This document shows, piece by piece, positions 13,391 to 25,488 of a stretch of DNA of 64,000 nt. This stretch comes from Mytilus californianus. Its lineage: Eukaryota > Mollusca > Bivalvia > Mytilida > Mytilidae. The notes below the pieces were generated by a model. That model was not told where the DNA came from. It saw nothing but the letters and a program-made list of their open reading frames with translations, and ran no database searches. The position numbers and the translations under genes were made by a program. Location: assembly GCF_021869535.1 (NCBI RefSeq), contig NW_026262690.1, positions 10,155,501 through 10,219,500 on the forward strand. The letters run 5' to 3'. Every line of letters starts with the position of its first letter. The stretch's first letter is position 1.

Positions 13391-15451
13391 CACAAGACAG
13401 TAAGTCGCCACGGACTGCTACTGATCTATGACTCCCTGGTGTTATCATCAGCCCACGAGGAGTCGATAAGTCACCACAAACTGCTATTGATCTGTACTCC
13501 CCCGGTATTATCCTCAGGCCATGAGTCGGTAAGTCGGCACGGACTGCTACTGATCTGTGAGTCCCTGGTGTTATCATCAGCCCACAAGGAGTCGGTAAGT
13601 CACCACAAACTGCTATTGATCTGTACTCCCCCGGTGTTATCATCAGGCCAGGAGTTGGTAAGTCGCCACAGACTGCTACTGATATGTGAGTTCCCGGTGT
13701 TCTATTCAGCCAGCGAGTCGGTTAGTCGCCACGGACTGCTATTGATATGTGAGCCCCGTGTTATAATCAGCCCATGATTCGGTAATTTGCCACGGACTGC
13801 TACTGATATGTGAGTCCCTAGTGTTATCATCAGGCCATGAGTCGGTAAGTCATCACGGACTGCTATTGATCTGTGAGTCCCCAGTGTTATCATTAGGCCA
13901 TGAGTCGGTAAGTCGCCACGGACTGCTACAGATATGCGAGTCCCCGGTGTTATAATCAGTCAACGAGTCGGTTATTCGCCACGGACTGCTATTCATATGT
14001 GAATCCCTGGTGTTATGATCATCCCACGAGAAGTTGGTAAGTCGCCACGGACTGCTATTGATCTGCGAGTCCCCGGTGTTATCATCAGCCCATGAGTCGG
14101 TAAGTCGCCACAGACTGCTATTGATATGTAACCCGGTGTTATCATCAGCCCATGAGTCGGTAAGTCGGCACGGACTGCTATTGATCTGTGAGCCCCCGAT
14201 GATATCATCAGCCCATGAGTTGGTAAGTCGCCATGGACTGCTATTGATATGTAAGCCCGCCCCTGTTTTCATAAGCCCATGAGTCGGTAAGTTGCCACGG
14301 ACTGCTACTGATATGTGTCCCCAGTGTTATCATTAGGCCATGAGTCGGTAAGTCGCCACCGACTGCTATTTATCTTTAATCCCCGTGTTATCATCCACCT
14401 ACGGAGAGTCGGTAAGTCGCCACGGACTGCTACTGATACGTAAGACCGGATTTATCATCAGCCCATGAGTTGGTAAGTGGCCACTGACTGTTATTGATCT
14501 GTGAGTCCCCGGTGATATCATCAGGCCATAAGTCGGTAAATCGCCACGGACTGTTCTTTGAATCCCCGGTGTTGTCATTCGCCTACGAAAAGTCGGCAAT
14601 TCGCCACGGACTGCTACTGATCTGTGAGTCCGTAAGTCGCCACAGACTGCTATTGATATGTGAGCCCCGATGTTATCATCAGCCGTTGAGCCGGTAAAAG
14701 ACCACGGACTGATATTGATCTGTGAGTCCCCGGTGATATCATCAGCCCATGAGTCGGTAAGTCGCCACGGACTGCTATTGATTTGTGAGTCCCCGGTGTT
14801 GTCATCAGCCCAAGAGGAGTCGGTAAGTCACCACGGACTGGTATTGATATATGAGTCCCCGGTGTTATCATCAGTCCATGAGTCGGTAAGTCGTCACGGA
14901 CTGCGATTGATCTGTGATTCCGCGGTGTTATTATCAGGTCACGAGGAGTCGGTAAGTCACCACGGACTGGTATTGATATATGAGTCCCCAGTGTTATCAT
15001 CAGGCCATAAGTCGGTAAATCGCCACGGACTGCTATTGATCTTTGTGTCCCCGGATTTATCATCAGCTCGCCGGTGTTATAATCATCCCGTTAGTCGGTA
15101 AGTCGCTACGGACTGCTACTGATCTATGAGTCCACGGTGTTATCATCAGCACATGAGCCGGTAAAACACCACTGACTGCTATTGATCTTTGTGTCCCCGG
15201 ATTTATCATCAGCTCATGAGTCAGTAAGTCGCCAAGGAGTGCTACTGAAATGTGAGTTCCCGGTGTTATCATCCGCCTACGAAGAGTTGGTAAGTCGCCA
15301 CTGACTGCTACTGATCTGTGAGACCGGTTTTATCATCAGACCATGAGTCGGTAAATATAAGTCTTCACGGACTGTTATTGATCTGTGAACCTCCAGTGTT
15401 ATCATCAGCCCATGATTTGGTAAGTCGCCACGGACTGCTTTTGATATGTAG

Positions 15452-15468
15452 CCCCCCCCCCCCCCCCC
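15452..15468. repeat. Poly-C run inside a satellite monomer
   Basis: Seventeen consecutive C residues replace the usual four to five C of the monomer (gtaag-cccc-ggtg position). It is the only such expansion in the array and lies in the diverged right part. Confidence 0.9.
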
Positions 15469-16209
15469 TGTTATCATCAGCCCATGAGTCGGTAAGTCGC
15501 GACGGACTGGTACTGATCTGTGAGACCGGATTTATCATCAGCCCATGAGTCGGTAAGTCGCCACAGACTGTTATTGATCTGTGAGTTCCCGGTGATATCA
15601 TCAGCCCATGAGTCGGAAAGTAGCCACGGACTGCTATTGATCTGTACTCCCCGGTGTTATCATTATGCCATGAGTCGGTAAGTCGCCACGGACTGCTAGA
15701 GATATGCGAGTCCCCGGTGTTATCATCAGCCTACGAAGAGTCGGTAAGTCGCAACCTGACTGGTACTGATCTGTGAGACCGGATTTATCATCAGCCCATG
15801 AGTCGGTAAGTCGCCACAGACTGTTATTGATCTGCGAGTTCCCGGTGATATCATCAGCCCATGAGTCGGAAAGTCGCCACGGACTGCTATTGATCTGTAC
15901 TCCCCCGGTGTTATCATCAGGCCATGAGTCGGTAAGTCGCCACGGACTGCTACTGATCTGTGAGTCCCTGATGTTATCATCAGCCCACGAGAAGTCGGTA
16001 AGTCACCACGGACTGCTATTGATCTGTGAGTCCCCAGTGTTATCATCAGGCCATGAGTCGGTAAGTCGCCACGGACTGCAATTGATCTGTGAGTCCCCAG
16101 TGTTATCATCAGGCCATGAGTTGGAGAGTCGCCACGGACTGCTACTGATATCTGAATCCCCGGTGTTATAATCAGCCAACGAGTCGGTTAGTCGCCACGG
16201 ACTGCTATT

Positions 16210-18235
16210 TTTCAGTTTTTATTTCTTCTTCTTTTTTCTTTAATTGTAAATTTTTTTTTTAATATTTGTTTGTCTGGTCTGTTTAAAATGGAAGTTAAAC
16301 GATAACATGTACGGTATGAAGTACTTTTGAGATGGGACTATATTTGTAGACAACGAACAGATTATGGAATGCCCATATGGCAATTTATTCCTTTTTATTT
16401 GTGTATAATTAAATATTCAAATACTTCGAGAAAACAGAAATATTTATAAGAACTGTTCTATTTAATTTGTCCGGTGAAATGTCCCGTTTTCAAGATTCAC
16501 AATTAAGCATAATTCATCCTTTTCGTTCAATTTCTTTATTGATAGTAATCGTTAAATTTCTATACTTAATCATCCTTTTATTTATTGTTGCAGTTTACAT
16601 TATTTCCCTTATCACAAAATTTTGAATAGATCGGTTCTTGGTTCTATGTTTATTTGTAGCATTAACATTTTCTATTTACTTTAAATGTTGTTAAAAGATG
16701 CAGATCTTGCAGTAGACCAATAGTTCCTTTTTATAATTGATTAAGTAAACGCGGACCTGTTTGAAACAATATCAAATATAAACAAAAAACGTTATTTAAT
16801 CATAGTTTCTTACAACACTTCATCGAACGCAAGTCATCTCATGAATATTATTGACGGCTCATGAATATTATTAAAGGCTGGCCTCATGAATATTAACGCC
16901 GGCTGTTATCGACGGCTAGAATGTACTAATGTGAAGCTAGCCGGCGTTAATATTCATGAGTAGAGAATGTATATAGTATGGAAACAGAAAATCCTTCCCA
17001 ATAACCTGTAAGTGCAGTAAGTTAAAAAAGTCCAAGAACAGACACTAAACAATATAGATATAATGTTGAACAGGCTTTAAATAGAATAGCTAGTTAAGAA
17101 AACATCAATTGAAAAAAATTGAGTAAAATCAAGTCACAAATGATAGAATTACAAAGATATATGGATATGTGGCAAAACCTAAAAAGAAACAGGGCCAATT
17201 TGCCATGAATTTATTTCACTCCAGTGAATTTTTATAAAAGTCTTTAATCTTAAAAAAAATTAAAAGAAAACAAATCCAATATTCTGTTAAAAGTTTTAAC
17301 AACCGCAAAAACCAAATGTCTGTATCTTCTGAATACAAATTAATACATTTCGGTTAGAGACGTCCTTCGATGCAAAATTTTAAATAAAATATGTAAAATT
17401 TGCAATTAATGTCTTCAGCGGCAATATGTAGCGTTGAATAACTTAAAATAAAAGAGTAAAATTTGTGATAATCTGTGTGAGAATAATTATGATAGAATAG
17501 GTTTTAACAATTTTCAGATTTTGGCCCTTTAAATAAAACAAATACAATGGAAATTGACCCTACCTTTTCAGACCTGCAACAGACTAAATTGTATCTGTAT
17601 ACAATCAACAAAGTCACAATTCTTTAGATTATTCAGTGATAGGACATATCATGTCTATAGCGAAACATGAAGTTAAAAGATAATGCTTAGATTCTTTCCA
17701 TTCTCTGTGAGTAGCTCCTGTATGATACGAAAAAGGAACAATTCGACACGAAGACGTTTACAAATCAGCAAGTATACTTTAAATCAAGACACTTTGATGG
17801 CAATCCGACATGTTTCCCTTGCAAGTCCTATAAGAATTGTATAGGTCCTTCCAAACTTTAAATGTCTTTTTAATCAAACATAATTTCTACATTTTTCACT
17901 GAAAAATTTAAGCCTAAACTGAATACAAATGATTTTGAACATTTTGAAATCTTTGTTTTATGCCAATTTTAGTTGACAATATTTTCATTGATATTTGACC
18001 GAGTATAGATATATACACTGATACACTGGTATAGACTGATTACGCAATGTATGAGAGAATAGTTAACAGCTGTTGAAAAAACACCCCCTCAAAATTAAAC
18101 AAACATGTCAAAATAAAAAAAAATCTCTGATCTCTCTCATATCAATTTCAGAACGTTTGTATGAATCAGACCAAACAATATGTAAAATTTTCATGAAAAT
18201 GATTTTACTACTAGAATTAAAATTTTCTGTAATAA
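16210..18235. other. AT-rich intergenic DNA next to the array
   Basis: It begins with a pyrimidine and poly-T tract directly at the array end. No reading frame looks coding. The only structure I see is the triplicated and inverted motif at 16838-16960. The rest is unassigned AT-rich sequence. Confidence 0.7.
16838..16960. repeat. Three direct copies plus one inverted copy of CTCATGAATATTA
   Basis: CTCATGAATATTA occurs at 16838, 16858 and 16883. The third copy extends to a 22-bp arm (16883-16904, ending AACGCCGGCT) whose perfect reverse complement lies at 16939-16960. The 34-base loop is unrelated sequence. This would form a strong hairpin. It may be the end of a small foldback or MITE-like element, but no target duplication is evident. 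Confidence 0.85.
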
Positions 18236-20125
18236 GATGATTTCTTTATTTTGTACATTGTTCATTTCTGTAATCAGGATTGTTTATCTAATTCTTTTAG
18301 TTTCAACTGTTATTTTTTTTTATACTTTTGCATCCCATTATTCTCTATTCTTAAAAGATCAATCTACTAATGAACTCAAAATCGTAAACTTTTTTAATTT
18401 TCCCGCATCTGCGCACAAATCTTTTCCGGTATCGTTTATCTCGGGATTTGAGTAAAATATTATGGGGACTTGCCTTATAACAGAAACCAAATCAATAAAA
18501 GTAAAAAATCAATATAAAAATCAACATACTAATGAAATCATAGCGTTTCTTTGTTAACATTGAAAATGACGTCACAACTAAAATCCCTAACAACAGGACT
18601 AACATCGGAAACGTTTCCGTATTTCCGTTTCTTTTTCAACAGATTCTGGAGTTAAAATATGCTTGAATTAAAAAAATAATGTATACGAACTTCGTCCTCT
18701 TTCATAGGTAACACCTGCCTCTTATTATGGGGACGAAATCCCCAATTACGGTAGAAAAATCAATAAAAATTAAAAAAAAAAAAAAAATCCATCTACTAAT
18801 GAACTCAAAATCGTTAACTTTTTTTTTAGACTTTTTTTAGTTTCCCGCATCTGCGCAGAAATCTTTCTTTCTTCCGGTCTCGTTTGTCACGAGACTTTGA
18901 GTAAAATATATATTTATCAGTCTAGTAAAATATATGAAGAAGCACAATAACAAGTTCATTTTAATTATTCTTTGATATGAAAACAAAAAAATTACCTGAT
19001 GATAGCGTTTCTTTGTTTACATTGAAAATGACGTCACAACAAAGTTCCCTAACAACAGGACCAACGTCGGAGTTTCTTTTTTAACAGATTCTGAAGTTAA
19101 AATATGCTTGAATTAAAAAAAACTAATGTAAACAGACTTCGTCCCCTTTCACAGGTAACGCCTGCCTCATATTATGGGGACGAAATCCCCAATTACGGTA
19201 GAAAAATCCAAAAATCCAAAAAAAAAAAAAAAAAATCAATCTTCTAATGAACTCATAATCGTTATATTTTTTTTCCAGACTTTTTTTAGTTCCCCGCATC
19301 TGCGCAGAAATCTTTTCCGGTCTCGTTTAGGCTCGGGATTTGAGTAAAATGTTATGGGGACGTACCTTATAACAGTAAGCAAATCAATAAAACTACTAAA
19401 AATCAATATAAAAAATCACTATACTAATAAAATATCGTAAACGTTTTTCTAACTTTTTCCAATAGTTGCATTTGCCCCGTTCCGGTTCTGGGACGGACGA
19501 TGCCATGTAAGTCATACGATTTTCCCAATCGGCAATCCTCGGGTGAATCCGCTACTCTCCTTCTAAAGGTACGGAATCGGCCGAGTTGTGACGAATGACG
19601 ATTTTCCGAAAATTTATATATATGATTACCAAAAAGAATATGGACAACCACACAATAACAATAAAATTTGAATCCTTTTGATGTCCTTTTTTAATTTATG
19701 GTAGACTTTGCTTTAATTTTATTTTGTTTTTCGTTTGATATCTAACAAAAAGACACGAAGATTCAAAGTTATATGAAGTCATATAACATTTGTCAATTGG
19801 TTATCGCCATGATTGATGATCATTTTAACAGTTGTCGGTTATGATACAGATCCGCTCCCAACTCGAAACTGGTCGATGCTTCATAGCAACACGTCTTCTT
19901 GTTTACATTAAAATAACAGAGTTTTCTGTCTTTTTAACTATTTAAATGTACATTTTTTTTAATTCAGATTTTGAAGTGATAAAAAACGTTACCTGATGAT
20001 AGCGTTTCTTTGTTTACATTGCAAAAGACGTCACAACTTTTAAATTCCCTAACAATAGGACCAACATCGGAAACGTTTCCGTATTTCCGTTTCTTTTCCA
20101 ACAAATTCTGAAGTTAACATATTCC
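18236..20125 (+). mobile_element. Tandem group of 'GGGGACGAA' Helentron-like elements
   Basis: Blocks of about 430-450 bp recur, with marker sequences at 18361/18790/19241 (ctaatgaactca), 18404/18845/19296 (cccgcatctgcgca) and 18541/19003/20000 (tagcgtttctttgtt). One terminus reads GGGGACGAAATCCCC (self-complementary ends). The other reads TTCGTCCCC, then a hairpin CAGGT-AAC-ACCTG, then CCTCATATTA. So GGGGACGAA and TTCGTCCCC form short inverted ends near 18727 and 19176, where one element's 3' end runs straight into the next element's 5' end. Two copies carry a perfect TGACGTCA site. The same 3' end occurs at 25440-25488, inverted at 30555-30600, and decayed at 29650. The short open frame at 18237-18455 is not convincing as a gene. 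Confidence 0.68.
18567..18574. promoter_or_regulatory. CRE palindrome TGACGTCA in a repeat copy
   Basis: A perfect cAMP-response-element palindrome in the tagcgtttctttgtt block. The neighbouring copy has the same octamer at 19029-19036; the third copy (near 20029) has lost it (agacgtca). Function is unknown. Confidence 0.5.
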
Positions 20126-23100
20126 TCGAGTTCTCAGTGTAAACTCACCATTGATCAATCAGGCAGATGTTTGCATCTGTACAAAGATCCGTAATAAGCA
20201 GTTAGTAATCATCAACAATTTTATTGATAACTGGATACCAGAAGAAGTCGATTTTGTATGTTCTGTTATCCGAAAATACAGTCTTTTTTAAAACCAGTGA
20301 TCTCACTTTTTTGTGTATAATCTTCAGGAAAATTAACTTAAAATTGTTCTTATTATTTCATTTAATGTGTTTTCGAATAAGAATCGAGAATAATGGACAA
20401 AATGCACAGAATAAATGGCAAAAAAAATTAAGAAGAGAAAAATAAGGCAAAAAAAGTAAAAAAAAAAAAAAGAGAATAATGGGGCACTCAAATATAAAGA
20501 ATTTAATAGAGAATAATGGGGCACTAAAATATAAAGAATAGAGAATAATGGCAAAAGATATAAAGATTACAGAAAAATAACCTAAAAAATTAAAGAATAC
20601 AGAAATGAAGGACCCCCCACCAAGACCCTCATAGATTTGTTATACAAAATGCATAATAAAAATTAACTATAAAAATAAAATATCAATGGAATTTAATTGC
20701 TTTATTTTTTGTTTATATGACTGCTTGACAAACCTATGCAGGGAAAACAAAACCATAAGTGATCTTATTTGATTTTCCTTAATTGAGTCTATGTGCAAAT
20801 TAATCGGGGTAATAAAAATGTCGACATCAAAGAAACATTTAGAAAGGTGAATTAACTTGGTCATAGTACATTTTTGGTATTCAGCGGATTATAATAAGGT
20901 GCATACAAATTTAATAACGGTGATAATTAATAGTAATAAAATGTGTTTTAATGAATCATTTAACAACAAAAGGTTGATGTTATTATAATATAAAAATAAT
21001 AATGCGAATGAAGACATCATTTATCATGAAATTCAATGAATTAGGAAATAAAAATTTCATGACATAACATTTTTTAAACGCAGTTAATTACAGAAAAAAA
21101 ATATAGTTTTGAATCGTACCTTTTAATAAAAGATTTAAAAAAATGAACTCAATCACAGAACAACTTTTCTTTTTCTTATATTTTAATAATTTTATCATTT
21201 ACAAACTTACTGCCAAAAGAAAAAGAAGTGACACTTAAACGAAAAATTGAAAGGCTCCAGATAAGCTGCGTATTTGCGTGATCACGCAATACAAATGATT
21301 AAAAACCCAATGCAATTGCCCATTGCAGGGTTCAATGACCCAATTAATTCAAAGGAAAACCCAATTATATGCCAAAACCATGAGTTCTTAACGCTTTTAT
21401 TCGCTATCGTTTGCGTTATTTACCCTTATCTAATTACAATCGTCGCGTAAATCTATTTTTTTAATATTTATAATTGGAAATTTCCTTTCGTCATAAAAGT
21501 AGAGCCCTGCATCAAGTAGCTGAAATGGGTCCCTGTTGGAATTTTCCGTTTCTCAAAAGGTACACGTGTTTATGAAAACATTTCGATCTTCTCGGCGTTT
21601 ATCCAAAAAGTAAATGTCCGGTAAAAATATTGAATAGAAGCATGTTTTCAGCTTCTTTTTGATAGCTGAGGACAAGTTATGATGATAACAAGAATCTAGT
21701 GTTTTATGAAGCGTCCGTCGAACGCACGGGCGTGTTTGCGTACCTTAACGAGAACATTGCTAGAACGATAAACACGGGGTTTCTTCAAGAACGAAATCAG
21801 TTGGAAAAAGTGAAAGGCCAAATTAATTATGACATGATATGTAGTTGGAAAGCATCGGAAACCAAAAGTTCTAATAAGGGATAACTTAACCCAGATTTAT
21901 GTTAATTAAATTAAACAAAAACATTCAGGTATAATTTTAGTTAATATATTATTTTTTCATTTTTAGTTGATGAGTGAATACACATATCCGTTTTTTTACG
22001 TCAATGCAGCTTGACACCTTCTTTATTTTGGTCTAATTGTTCTGTATGCTTAAGATAGCTGTCTTATTGGCAAGTGTTATTTATTTATTTAATGTTGCAG
22101 AATTATTTGTATATTGAAGTTGAATGTGGTGTCCGTAATTAAACCACCCTTTAAACCTGGTCAAGGTTTTGGGGTATATCTTAAATCTTGGGAACTACTT
22201 ATTATTTTTATTAAAAAGTAGATCTGGCAAATAGGTGAAAGGACTGGCAAAACTTTCTTACAGCACCTAAATTTCACAAAAATTACATAAAAATCTTAAC
22301 ACTAAGCCACACCTACCCCAAATAAACTGTAGGATATCATATGGGATCTAGAAAGGTAATTAGTTACTGTCCAACTATTGATACCAGCTGCAGTTTATAT
22401 AAGTTGCGAGAAAATACAAAACTGGCAGAACGTTTAAAACGGGACACAAATCAAACGTACAATTGCTCGTCAGTGAATAAACCAAACAAAACAGCTAGCA
22501 CATATATATACAAAGAAAGAAACATATTAAAGATGGAAAAACATCTTGGGTTGATATAATGTGATTATAACATGCTTAAATATTCAATATTGTGTTGATG
22601 AAAAAAACCAATACATTAAGGAGCGTTGGTGGTGAAAAACCCAATTTGATATTTGCTTGAGGGGTGAATCGGAATTGATAATGCAATTAAAAAACTCTAT
22701 CACCCAATTACATAAAAAAATGATGGGTAAAAACCCCAATTTGTGAATTCTTATCTGGAGCTCTGTAATACTAGTGACATAGATTTATTTTATTTTATAA
22801 ATTATAAATTCATTCACATTGAAATTGGAATGTGTCATTTACATCTACATATCTTCATAATGTACCTGCAGGTCTTGAGCAGAATCAACACAACTTTTGT
22901 TTTCTCCATGCATGGCTTAGCATCACATGAGTAAAAAAAAAATGAAACAATGAGAAGTAAAAAGAGAAATCAACTTCACATCACCAGATCTATTAGTAAA
23001 TGGTGTTGTACCGCGATGTAGTGAACATGGTGAAAAAACACAGAAAAAATATATCATGTCTAGCAACGTTTCCCTTGTCACATAAATTTAAACGAATGGT

Positions 23101-23350
23101 TTTATGTTATCACCTGCTATATTCACTGCAGCCACTTGCAAACCCATCTCTAAATCCAGCATGCATCCGAAGGATATATAATGTATAATGAATTATACAA
23201 CCTTCGATCAGAGCTTAACGTCGGAAGCAAGAAAATAAGATACTTTCATGACCACTGTTAGGGTTTTTCTGCTCTATGTATATATAGAAGCAGAAACACT
23301 TATGCCAATTTCTATACTGTTTTAGAGTGGGACGTTTCTCAGATGTTTAT
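20126..23350. other. AT-rich intergenic DNA, no recognised gene
   Basis: Low-complexity A-rich sequence dominates 20390-20600 (an imperfect repeat of gagaataatggggcactcaa). Short open frames occur (for example 21699-21884 and 22341-22559) but match nothing I recognise and lack splice context. Related 'acccaatt' sequence appears at 21300-21375 and 22620-22745 and may be two pieces of one old repeat. Confidence 0.6.
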
Positions 23351-23355
23351 AAAAA

Positions 23356-23500
23356 TAAGGAGATGTGGTATGATTGCCAATGAGACAACTATCCACCGAA
23401 GTTCAAATGAAGTGGATGTAAACAATTATAGGCAACCGTACGGCCTTCAACAATGAGAACAACCCATACCGTATAGTCGGTTATAAAAGTCCCTGACATG
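23356..23500 (-). repeat. Tail fragment of the Penelope-like element (inverted)
   Basis: Begins ggagatgtggtatgattgcc and continues through gtacggccttcaacaatgag. It is the reverse complement of the tail seen at 41250-41370, truncated on its far side. It is one of about nine such fragments in the window. Confidence 0.8.
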
Positions 23501-23837
23501 TTTGTTTGGGTTTTTTTTTTGGCAGTACGTCGTTTAATAATTTAACTTTTTCTGTACGTTTTTAGAAGACATTAACTGTTGTCAGCTATTCGTGACATTG
23601 AATAGACTTTTTGTTGCCTTACGAGTACTTGGCAGAAATAAAAAAAGTGGAATTCTTACTTGAACTCTTCATGACATTTTCTGGAGGTTAACAATAACAA
23701 TCTGAATGAGTGCATAACTTGACTTTCTCATCCGCTTGCCTGGTATCATACCTACTAAATGTACCTGTTTGTCAAATGTTTTCAAGCCAGGTCAAGAAAA
23801 TACTATACTTTAATTTTACTTTGTGCTATATATCGAT

Positions 23838-23975
23838 AAGTTAAGCTCTTTTTAACTGACTTTTATAGTTTTTCTTTTCCAGCTAACATGTACGGTGACC
23901 TAAAGTTGTTAATTTCTGTGTCATTTTGGTCTCTTGTGGAGAGTTGTCTCATTTGAAATCATACCACATCTTCTT
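23838..23975 (+). repeat. Penelope-like tail fragment with internal deletion
   Basis: Starts gataagttaagctctttt, as in the 3' region of the large element at 39205. It then jumps to gtacggtgacctaaagttg and ends cataccacatcttctttttt. It proves that the 39.2-kb and 41.3-kb sequences belong to one element, and it preserves the uninterrupted site (cttttatag) that is split by an insertion at 39231. Confidence 0.78.
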
Positions 23976-23984
23976 TTTTATATT

Positions 23985-24290
23985 AACCCCACCACGTTCT
24001 GTATGTGCCTGTCCCAAATCAGGAGCCCGTTATTCAGTGGTTGTTTGTTTTTGTATATAATGTTTGTTTTTGTTTAATGTTTTGTACATAAATCTGGCTG
24101 TTAGTTTTTCTAGTTTGAATTGTTTCACATTTGTCATTTCTGGGCACTTTATAGCTTACTATGCGGTATTGGATTTGCTCATTGATGAAGGCGTATGGTG
24201 ACCTATAGCTGTTAACTTTTATGTCATTACGTCATTTGGTCTCTGCTAGAGAGTTGTCTCATTGGCATACACATCTTCTTATTTGTATAT
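23985..24290 (+). repeat. Penelope-like tail fragment
   Basis: Collinear with 41050-41380: gtatgtgcctgtcccaaatc, gtacataaatctggctgtta, then gagttgtctcattggcatac and cacatcttcttatttgtat. It directly follows the previous fragment. Confidence 0.8.
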
Positions 24291-24428
24291 TCTATTCATT
24301 GAAGACCAAAAAAGATTTACTGCCGGACTATATAAAAAGCACAGAACTGTTCAAGATTTAATTAGTTGTAGCCCTCAAGCTTCAATAATGTTATTGTCTA
24401 TTGTCTTAGCGGTAGAGTGCCTGACATG

Positions 24429-25488
24429 TCCGGCATCCAGATTCAATAGTACCGCATATCACCATCCACATGTTCAGTGTAACCTGAGATTACTCTATCA
24501 GTGGTTTTAGGAATCTCATGCAGATGTAACAATTCAGTTTGAAAATTTATCCTACAGGTCGACTTTGCAAGTATTTGTACACATAGCATAACTCATAATT
24601 GTTGTACATAAGGAAACTAGATACATGTCGTAAAACAGGTATCATTCTTTTGTCGTGTGGTACATGCATGGAGTTCTTTTCCAGTAGTTCGCAGGTACGT
24701 GGTTAAGTCAGTAATTTCGACATAACAAGACCTATCCGTGTGACCCTTTCATTTTTGTTTGGTTTTTTTTTTACAATTTCTCTGTACTAAATCAATCTAT
24801 CGATCAAAATATAATACCTCTATAATTGGAAATGTAATTATATCTTTTTAAAGGTTCCTTGTTAATGCATCATATACTTTGTAATTTTGTAAATGGCTAG
24901 CTTTTACCGAGACTTCCAAAGAATTTGAAAGTTATTAACAAATGTATGATGACAAATACTTCAATTCCACCAAAATCATCAGATTATCTAAATTATCTAT
25001 AAAGATATCAATTTAGGTATGCATTATAACAATTATTAATAAAGTGAAAATAGTTTAAATAGACGTTTTATATATTATTATTATTTTTTTGTCTTTTTCA
25101 CATCATGAAATGTATATTGCTAGGTTCCATAATTATAAGTTAACCTCGGTCATAGAGTGATCAGCGTATCTAATGAAAAGCTTCACCTACAGTGATGCCC
25201 GGGTGCTGACTGTATCTAACTGATCCTAACGAGCTAAAATCCTAAATCCTTGCTGAGACGTATAATATTATTATACTTCTAATAATATTTAATATATGTT
25301 TCTGTTTTTAATGTATAAATCATGTTTTTTTATTAAATTTTGTTACTTTCTCACCAGAATTTATGCTGGGAATTGCAAAAAAATGTTTCTATATATAAAT
25401 CTGCTGTTAACGGGATATCGTAAAGTATTCTACAGGTTTTCTTACTTCGTCCCCTTTCACAGATCTTCACAGGTAACACCTGCCTCAT
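24429..25488 (+). repeat. Left arm of a 1.05-kb inverted repeat
   Basis: It matches the reverse complement of 30555-31583 throughout. Examples are tccggcatccagattcaata at the outer edge, the tttaccgagacttcc region, aaatctgctgttaacggg, and the inner edge acctgcctcatatta. Identity is high but with many small indels, so the duplication is not recent. The inner edge is the hairpin-bearing terminus also found in the 18-20-kb element group. No reading frame is conserved between the arms. Confidence 0.88.

Larger units (their letters stand above)
1..16209. repeat. 63-bp satellite array with higher-order structure
   Basis: About 257 tandem monomers near 63 bp. The consensus can be read from parts such as gtcggtaagtcgccacgg, actgctattgatctgtgagt and ccccggtgttatcatcagcc. 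Some monomers carry a 3-bp insertion (cacgaggagtc instead of catgagtc), which keeps the codon phase. The array runs off the left edge and ends abruptly inside a monomer at about 16209, where a pyrimidine-rich AT tract begins. Each monomer can fold a short hairpin (GGACT ... AGTCC). Because 63 is 21 codons, one plus frame and two minus frames are nearly stop-free for hundreds of bases (for example SRHGLLLICESPVLSSA on plus and THRSIAVRGDLPTHGL on minus). These are phase effects with no start, splice or domain signals, so I do not call them genes. Monomer divergence rises towards the right end (13.4-16.2 kb), as expected for an array edge. Confidence 0.97.

Noticed and set aside
1-16209. CRISPR array or protein-coding repeat gene
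   Set aside because: Units are contiguous with no unique spacers. The open frames exist on both strands only because 63 and 66 are multiples of three. No start, splice or domain evidence.
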